Source: a virus. Taken from it: 64,000 bases of DNA. The DNA is taken from IMG/VR virus record IMGVR_UViG_3300005337_000001, positions 62,001-126,000 of that record; one strand, given 5' to 3'. The notes below the pieces were generated by a model. It was not told where the DNA came from. It ran no database searches and worked only from the letters and a program-made list of their open reading frames with translations. Shown one piece after another: positions 59,214-64,000 of this stretch; positions within the stretch are counted from its first letter, which is position 1, and every line of letters starts with the position of its first letter. A program made the position numbers and the translations under genes.

Positions 59214-59660
59214 TTACTCCTCCGTCAACACGTAGAGCGTATCGCCTTGTGACTCGAATTGCATAACGCGCGGCGCCGCGCCGCTTGATGGCGCGTAAAC
59301 CTTGCCAGAGAGGGCTTCGTTGTTGGGCAGTCCAAGCTTCGCGCGCCCCGTCTCGTTCACGGCAGCAAGCGTCACAGCCGCCCCAGACGTTTGTTTGAAG
59401 ATGATCTTTCCGTCGAGCTGCAACACCACCAACGTGGCGATGGCAGCTTCGAGCTGCGTCTTGATCTCGGCGAAGGTGAGCCTGCCCTGGAACTGCGCAC
59501 CCTGCGTAAAGGTCTTGGTTCCAGCGGGTGAAGTAAAGGTAATGGTCGTGCCGACAATATCGTCGACAGCGGGGCCGATGTTGCCACCTTCCAACGCGCC
59601 GTTGAGCAGGAGGTTGGCCGTTTCGATGTTGCGGAACTTACGGAATTTGAGAGCTGCCAT
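59214..59660 (-). CDS. Small structural protein built around the shared module, 148 aa
   Basis: The start was set at ATG 59660. Residues 36-115 (VGTTITFTSPAGTKTF, LTFAEIKTQLEAAIATLVVL, IIFKQTSGAAVTL, AKLGL) carry the same module as the sheath. The final 30 residues form extra strands. It is placed among head and neck genes, so it is probably a virion surface or connector part. Confidence 0.6.
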   Translation of the reverse strand: MAALKFRKFRNIETANLLLNGALEGGNIGPAVDDIVGTTITFTSPAGTKTFTQGAQFQGRLTFAEIKTQLEAAIATLVVLQLDGKIIFKQTSGAAVTLAAVNETGRAKLGLPNNEALSGKVYAPSSGAAPRVMQFESQGDTLYVLTEE

Positions 59661-59668
59661 GTTGCCTC

Positions 59669-60190
59669 TTAGTACTGAGCGTAGGTGCCGTTGACCGCCC
59701 AGTACTCGGAGAACACCCCCGAATTGCTCGGGCCAAGGATGCCTTCGATGTTGAGCGCTACCTTCACCCGCTGCTTCATCTGCTCGGTGGAGGCCTTGAA
59801 ATACTGCAGCCACTGCATGAGCATCGGCGTCTTGTCGTTCACACCAACGTTGATACCACCCGTCGAGTAGTTGATGTGGTTGCGCGTCTGCAGCAAGCCC
59901 ACCTGCTCGATCAAGCTGATGACCGTCATGCGTAAAAGCAACGCGTGTTGGTTGCGCTGCAGCAAGTCGTCGATCGACAACGACGTGAAGTGAGGCGTGC
60001 CGTTGAAATCAGCGAGAGCGTCGACGACCGACCAAGCAATCTGCCGGTCCGTCGACTCCTCACCTGCGATGATGCGATTGAGCTCCGGGAAGTCGCGCGT
60101 GTAGCCACGCACCATCTGCACGAACGCCCGGAACATCGGAGTGACGCCGGGCAGTCCTTGCAGATTTCTTGTGGTGGCTAGCGCGTCCAT
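59669..60190 (-). CDS. Helical neck/head-completion-type protein, 173 aa
   Basis: A mostly helical soluble protein (GVTPMFRAFVQMVRGYTRDF, DDLLQRNQHALLLRMTVISL) ending in an aromatic tail (WAVNGTYAQY). It lies in the head-to-tail stretch after the capsid gene. No named family is recognised; a head-completion role is a guess from position. Confidence 0.5.
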   Translation of the reverse strand: MDALATTRNLQGLPGVTPMFRAFVQMVRGYTRDFPELNRIIAGEESTDRQIAWSVVDALADFNGTPHFTSLSIDDLLQRNQHALLLRMTVISLIEQVGLLQTRNHINYSTGGINVGVNDKTPMLMQWLQYFKASTEQMKQRVKVALNIEGILGPSNSGVFSEYWAVNGTYAQY

Positions 60191-60655
60191 TTACCGGTTC
60201 TTTTTCTGCTTCGATTGCCCTCCCACCGGCACTTGATTCGGCGGTGGGTCTTCTGCCATGGGCGGCGGCGTGCGTTCTTCAGGTGGCGGTGGTGGGTCGG
60301 GAGGCCCTAGTTCCTCGCGACCCAGAGTAACCTGCTCACCTTCGGCAGGTGGGCTGAGCGGCGGCTCGCCGGCGACCTTGGTCTCACCGACCTCCACGTG
60401 CTGCCTCATACGAGGCCCGCCGGCGCTCGCTTGAGCCTGCTGTCGTGCCAACACGTACGGCGGGGGCAGCTGGTCGATGGCAACGGCACCAACTTGGAGA
60501 AGGTACGCCAGGTTGCCGCGTGAAGTAGGTGTGTCCTCGACATCGACGAATTCGCCAGGGTTCACGATGCGCCCGGCAATGGCGATGCCCTGATCGGAGA
60601 GCCCGCGCTGCTCGAGCACGGGCGTTTTGATGTCGGTCAGGTTGTAGACCTTCAC
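60191..60655 (-). CDS. Small structural protein with Pro-rich tail, 154 aa
   Basis: The start is a GTG overlapping the preceding stop (GTGA). Residues 1-75 form a beta-rich domain (KVYNLTDIKTPVLEQRGLSD, PGEFVDVEDT); the rest is a Pro/Glu/Gly tail ending in KQKKNR. It is coupled to the gene upstream in the head module. Function unknown. Confidence 0.5.
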   Translation of the reverse strand: MKVYNLTDIKTPVLEQRGLSDQGIAIAGRIVNPGEFVDVEDTPTSRGNLAYLLQVGAVAIDQLPPPYVLARQQAQASAGGPRMRQHVEVGETKVAGEPPLSPPAEGEQVTLGREELGPPDPPPPPEERTPPPMAEDPPPNQVPVGGQSKQKKNR

Positions 60656-61743
60656 CGGTGGCTACCTTTCTTGTGGCTCTTCGAAGAGCCACCCTTTGAG
60701 CTCGAGGACGACCCAGTCTTGGCCGGCTCATCCTTCGGAGGCTCGACGGCCTCAGCCTCGGTGTCGGTGTCAGCCAGGGCTGGGTCCTGTTGCTCTTCGG
60801 CTTCGCCTTTGAACGCCGGCGCCGTAGGGGTTTCCGTTGAAGTCTCGGTGTTGGTGTCGGGCGCCGGCTGAATTGGGGTGAGGTTGCCGTCCACGCCCAC
60901 GGGCGGCTGCTCGAGCTCGGTCGGTACCACCGGCGTCGTAGTAGCAGCAGCATCAGGCGCGGGCGTCGCCGCAGGCTTCGCAGGGTCTGCAGGATCGACG
61001 AAGTCACCAGACCCTTCGGTCGACGCTTCACCGGAGCCCGGGGACTCCTTCTTCGCAATTTCAGCCTCTTTCTCAGCCTTCATCGCGTCGACCGCATCGT
61101 CGGCCGCCGGGTCGTTGACGAAAGTGCCGTCCAGGTACTGCGGCATAGCCTCGCCCGCAGGCGTGTCGTTGGCGGCCGAGTCGAGCGGCGGGTTGGGCAT
61201 TGGCGGCGTTGGTGCCACAGCCGACATGACCACGCGGCCTGCCTTCAAAGCAGCCAGGTCGATGCGAGCTCCGTTCGGGGCGTGCACCGACAAGATGCCA
61301 ACGCGTTCCTTCTCGATTAGCTCGTCGAGATTGGCACGCACGAGCTCGGCGGAGACGCGCAGCGGACGCTTGCGCACCAGGCGCTTCGACGGGTCCGCAA
61401 AAAGGTACTGCTTGAAGCGATGCCGGGTGGGGTTCCGCGCGCGCTGCGTGCGGTTGCCGACGGCGCGTACTTGGCTGCGCACGTGCAGAAGGTCAGGCAG
61501 GCCGTCGCCGTCGGCGTCGACCATCTCGTCTTCGAGATCATCTTCGGCACGCGCGGCTACCTCGGCTTCGTACGCTTCATCCGTCAGCGCACCCGAGGTG
61601 TAAGCCACAGACAGTGCCGATTCGTACTCGGCCATGCTCTTCTCGTAGTTCTCCTCCGAGTAGCCTTGGCTGAGGTAACGCTTCAACGTCGGCCTCACAT
61701 AGGCCTTAGGGAACTTCAACTCGGTCTTCGTGTCTTCGCTCAT
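60652..61743 (-). CDS. Structural protein with acidic tail, 363 aa
   Basis: Residues 1-170 are folded (LKFPKAYVRPTLKRYLSQGY, DDLEDEMVDADGDGLPDLLH, with a calcium-loop-like DADGDGLPD). Residues 195-340 are Pro/Ala/Thr/Glu-rich and disordered, ending in a Ser/Lys/Gly tail. It lies directly after the capsid gene terminator. A capsid-linked role is likely but unproven. Confidence 0.55.
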   Translation of the reverse strand: MSEDTKTELKFPKAYVRPTLKRYLSQGYSEENYEKSMAEYESALSVAYTSGALTDEAYEAEVAARAEDDLEDEMVDADGDGLPDLLHVRSQVRAVGNRTQRARNPTRHRFKQYLFADPSKRLVRKRPLRVSAELVRANLDELIEKERVGILSVHAPNGARIDLAALKAGRVVMSAVAPTPPMPNPPLDSAANDTPAGEAMPQYLDGTFVNDPAADDAVDAMKAEKEAEIAKKESPGSGEASTEGSGDFVDPADPAKPAATPAPDAAATTTPVVPTELEQPPVGVDGNLTPIQPAPDTNTETSTETPTAPAFKGEAEEQQDPALADTDTEAEAVEPPKDEPAKTGSSSSSKGGSSKSHKKGSHR

Positions 61744-61788
61744 GACAACTCCTTACACGGCAGCGTACCCCGATCCCTAAAACCAAGA

Positions 61789-61821
61789 AAGGGCGCCGGG
61801 CCACTCGGCACCGACGCCCTT
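61789..61821 (-). terminator. Rho-independent terminator after the capsid gene
   Basis: On the - strand AAGGGCGTCGG pairs with CCGGCGCCCTT (one G-T pair) around an 11-base loop, followed by TCTTGGTTTT. The T-tract is interrupted, so partial read-through into the next gene is likely. This would give more capsid protein than downstream proteins. Confidence 0.65.
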
Positions 61822-61848
61822 CTTCCGCCCTCACAAGGCGAACTCAGG

Positions 61849-62964
61849 TCAGAACTGAGTGACTTGCGGGAACTTCAAGCCCGCATCGACACGGTTGTTC
61901 ACCGCGCCCAGCTGATCCTCGGTCTTCGGGATGAAGCTCGAGAGCAAGCCGTCGGCGTTCGTGGTCGGGTTCGCGTCAGCCGAGTAGAGCTCGAGCTTGC
62001 GGACCGCCGCGATGTTGATCACCGACATGCCGATGTCCTCCCATGCCTGGAAGGTGATCATGTTCGCGATCTTGTCGATGTAGAACTTCGTGTTGTTGAG
62101 CACGTAGAACTTGCCGAAGAACTCCGGCTTCGTGAACACGTAGATGTTGCCGGGGCGCAGGATGTCCGTCTTGATCGTACGGATGTACGCACGGCCCAAG
62201 ATGGTGTTGTACTTGTAGCCGTCGACCGTCGTCTCCGACTGCACCCTGTCGCCGAAGTCCTCGACCGTCCACTGCAGCAGGTCGTCCCAGTCGACCTCGG
62301 TGCAGAGCAGGCGCTCCGACCGCAAGCGGTTGCCGTCGAGCATCTTGAACAGGTTCACGAAGTCGGGGCGCTGTACGGGCAGCACCTCGGCCGTGTTCGT
62401 GCTCGCGTTGCGCGCCAGCTCGCCCTTGCGAACCGAGAACTCCACCGTGGTGCCGATGGTCGACGCAGACAGGGCCGTGGCGGTACCGCCGTTGGCTTCC
62501 GTCTGCAGCGCTTGCACCGCCGCCTCGATGTGGATCGTGAACTCGCGGTCCTCGATCTCTTGGATGTCCTTCACCGAGTTCTCCTCGATGATCTTCGTGA
62601 TGGGCATCTCGTACGCCATCAACTCCTGCTCCGTCTTCTGGAACATCTCGGAGCTGATGGTGAAGAACGCCACCTCCGCGCGCGAGCCGCGGATGAATCG
62701 TGCGTCTGGGGTGCCACGAAAGGTGATCGCCATCGCGCGGCTCTGAGGCTCCACGTCGATGATCTTCACCAGGGTATCGTGGTTGACCGAGCGCTGGCAG
62801 TCTGCACGCGTGACCTGCTCCGGCGGAACGACTTTCCGAGCGAAGCTCACCTCACGGAGGCGGTCACGAATGTAAGAACCGCTGTACTCGGCGATCTTTT
62901 CCTTGCCCTCGGAGCTGTTCAGCTTCGATGCAAAGAGCTCGTTGATAACGCTCGCCGGAACCAT
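61849..62964 (-). CDS. Probable major capsid protein (HK97-fold type), 371 aa
   Basis: The sequence has the features of capsid proteins of this kind: a central AVQALQTEANGGTATAL segment, then VNLFKMLDGNRLRSERLLCT, TDILRPGNIYVFTKPEFFGK and IANMITFQAWEDIGMSVINI. It sits between two small capsid-associated genes and a strong terminator, as expected of a highly expressed gene. The length suits a capsid subunit. The shell-proximal scaffold or protease would lie beyond 64000. Confidence 0.72.
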   Translation of the reverse strand: MVPASVINELFASKLNSSEGKEKIAEYSGSYIRDRLREVSFARKVVPPEQVTRADCQRSVNHDTLVKIIDVEPQSRAMAITFRGTPDARFIRGSRAEVAFFTISSEMFQKTEQELMAYEMPITKIIEENSVKDIQEIEDREFTIHIEAAVQALQTEANGGTATALSASTIGTTVEFSVRKGELARNASTNTAEVLPVQRPDFVNLFKMLDGNRLRSERLLCTEVDWDDLLQWTVEDFGDRVQSETTVDGYKYNTILGRAYIRTIKTDILRPGNIYVFTKPEFFGKFYVLNNTKFYIDKIANMITFQAWEDIGMSVINIAAVRKLELYSADANPTTNADGLLSSFIPKTEDQLGAVNNRVDAGLKFPQVTQF

Positions 62965-63002
62965 GTTCGTTTCTCCTTCTTCCTGTAGGGGTGGGTCGAG
63001 CG

Positions 63003-63527
63003 TTAGCTACGGTACCCCGAGATGAACCTGAGCTTACCACCGTTGCTGGCGGGAAGCCGAGTGACGTAGCCCACGATCGGGGCGGTATCGGCAGAACCAC
63101 CGTGGCCGACGAGGCCCGTGTAGCTGCGCGGACCGATGGCGATGGTCGCAACCTTGAGAGGCTGCATGACCGAAGTGATGGCCGCACCCGAACCGATGGC
63201 GGCGGTCGCGTCGTAGATGCGGGTGTCGCACTCGAACTCACCACGGAATAGGCAGGTGGTCTTCTTGTCTGCCATGCCCATGCGGTCCGAGCGACCACGC
63301 TCGTTGAACAGCGGGAAGCTGCGCACGGTTGCGGGGTCGGCGGGAGTGCCAACGACGCTCGCCCGTACCCACTGGTACGAGGCGTTCAACGTCATCCACT
63401 CGCCATCGACGAGCGCTACGGCGTTGAGGGGGTCGGCCAGCGTTTTGTCAGCCAGAGGAAGGTCTTTCCTCCAGATGTTCAAGACGTCGGTGACAGGCTC
63501 GAGGTTTACTTTTTGAACGGTCGACAT
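63003..63527 (-). CDS. Capsid-associated structural protein, 174 aa
   Basis: A soluble beta-rich protein (LVDGEWMTLNASYQWVRASV, VGHGGSADTAPIVGYVTRLP). It lies immediately before the capsid gene. A decoration or minor capsid role fits its size and place; a direct match to a named family was not made. Confidence 0.55.
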   Translation of the reverse strand: MSTVQKVNLEPVTDVLNIWRKDLPLADKTLADPLNAVALVDGEWMTLNASYQWVRASVVGTPADPATVRSFPLFNERGRSDRMGMADKKTTCLFRGEFECDTRIYDATAAIGSGAAITSVMQPLKVATIAIGPRSYTGLVGHGGSADTAPIVGYVTRLPASNGGKLRFISGYRS

Positions 63528-63545
63528 GACTTCTTTCTACTCCTT

Positions 63546-63899
63546 TCAGCTCAGGAGAAACCGCTCGAGGTCACTTGACCCTGCGGCGCCCGAGAGCTCG
63601 TCGGACACGTGTGCACGTTTGCCCATGTCCGGGCCCACGAGCTCCACCGCTTTTTCCGTGACGTCGAGATTCAGAGAGCCTGCGGCGGCCTGCTTCTGAA
63701 GCTCGTCTGCAACCTCGTCGACCGTCCCGGACTTGATGCCCTTGTCGATCATCGAAGTTGCAATCTTTTCGACGCGCTGCCGCGACGCATTCTCGAGGAA
63801 CGCATCGCGGTAGAGGTCACGCTCACTTGCGAGCTTGCGGAGGGTCTCGGGGACTTCCGCGAGGACCTCGCGTTTCATTGCTGCACTCAGCTTGTCCAT
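63546..63899 (-). CDS. Helical protein with ELxKxA-type peptide, 117 aa
   Basis: Residues 14-26 read AEVPETLRKLASE, another form of the shared peptide. The rest is helical (ASRQRVEKIATSMIDKGIKS, VDEVADELQKQAA) with an acidic Ser-rich end. Its place beside capsid genes suggests a scaffold-like or internal head protein. Confidence 0.55.
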   Translation of the reverse strand: MDKLSAAMKREVLAEVPETLRKLASERDLYRDAFLENASRQRVEKIATSMIDKGIKSGTVDEVADELQKQAAAGSLNLDVTEKAVELVGPDMGKRAHVSDELSGAAGSSDLERFLLS

Positions 63900-63916
63900 C
63901 GTTTCTGTCCTCCGAC

Positions 63917-64000
63917 TTACGTGCCAGAGCCGGCGACACCGCCGACGGGGGGAGCTGTATAGGTGCCCATGCCACCCATCGACTCCTTTTTCTTGTCCTT
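63917..64000 (-). CDS. C-terminal end of a further head-module gene (partial)
   Basis: An open - strand frame enters from beyond the window and ends at TAA (63917-63919), giving KDKKKESMGGMGTYTAPPVG and then GVAGSGT. The 27 visible residues are Lys- then Gly/Pro-rich and disordered. No function can be given; the gene belongs to the capsid region. Confidence 0.5.
   Translation of the reverse strand, partial: KDKKKESMGGMGTYTAPPVGGVAGSGT

Noticed and set aside
61420-62988. A 522-residue open frame on the + strand opposite the capsid gene
   Set aside because: Same composition bias, crosses the capsid terminator and two gene ends; a shadow of the capsid gene.
1-64000. tRNA genes, rRNA genes, CRISPR arrays and insertion sequences
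   Set aside because: I looked for T-loop GTTCRA with paired arms, regularly spaced repeats and transposase frames with terminal repeats and found no convincing case. A covariance-model scan was not possible.

Overview
The window is a piece of a large, GC-rich genome of a tailed bacteriophage with a contractile tail (myovirus type). The evidence is a probable major capsid protein, a tail sheath, a probable tail tube, a 1200-residue tape-measure protein and large tail or baseplate proteins. Genes are tightly packed: most neighbours overlap by 1 to 5 bases (TGATG, ATGA, TAATG). I saw no tRNA, rRNA, CRISPR array, integrase or insertion sequence. The host cannot be named from the sequence. The amount of coding devoted to virion parts and the many small unknown proteins suggest a jumbo-phage-like genome larger than this window.

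Layout, read along the + coordinate: (a) 1-629, + strand, end of a collagen-like protein and a small gene, closed by a terminator. (b) 661-24209, - strand, one long block. It starts at the tape measure (20607-24209) and runs through tail or baseplate proteins, a set of small Gly/Ala-rich virion-type proteins (10338-15155: a HEIGH metallopeptidase-like protein, an inorganic-pyrophosphatase-like domain, proteins with a shared ELxKxA peptide), a sigma-70-type factor, a DUF932-like protein, ThyX, RNase HII and finally proteins with Ig-like domains. (c) 24210-26546, a structured divergent region and a + strand group of small genes, including an unusual leader that can hide the ribosome binding site of the gene at 25935. 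(d) 26407-41518, - strand, about 30 small overlapping genes. Most have no known function; several carry paired Cys-x2-Cys motifs. Recognisable members are a GroES-like co-chaperonin, a ribbon-helix-helix protein, a dNMP kinase and a histone-H1-like Lys/Ala-rich protein. A GNAT acetyltransferase and one small gene lie on the + strand within it. (e) 41557-46888, + strand operon starting with a CHAP/NlpC-like cysteine hydrolase candidate and including a DNA methyltransferase-like protein. (f) 46892-64000, - strand head and tail module: capsid and capsid-associated proteins (61849-63899), head and neck proteins, the tail sheath (50868-54002), the probable tube (49777-50541) and smaller structural proteins.

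How the parts fit: modules (f) and (b) build the particle. One short domain of about 80-90 residues recurs in the sheath, a head-proximal protein and a baseplate-side protein. ThyX, dNMP kinase and RNase HII serve nucleotide supply and DNA replication. The sigma-like factor and the ribbon-helix-helix protein are candidates for timing gene expression, the GroES-like protein for folding phage proteins, and the H1-like protein for binding phage or host DNA. Candidate control elements are rho-independent terminators at 630, 25388, 36185, 42311 and 61789, a 20-base motif repeated at 24261, 24874 and 25881, an 11-base tandem repeat at 36146, and the switch-like leader at 25869-25929.
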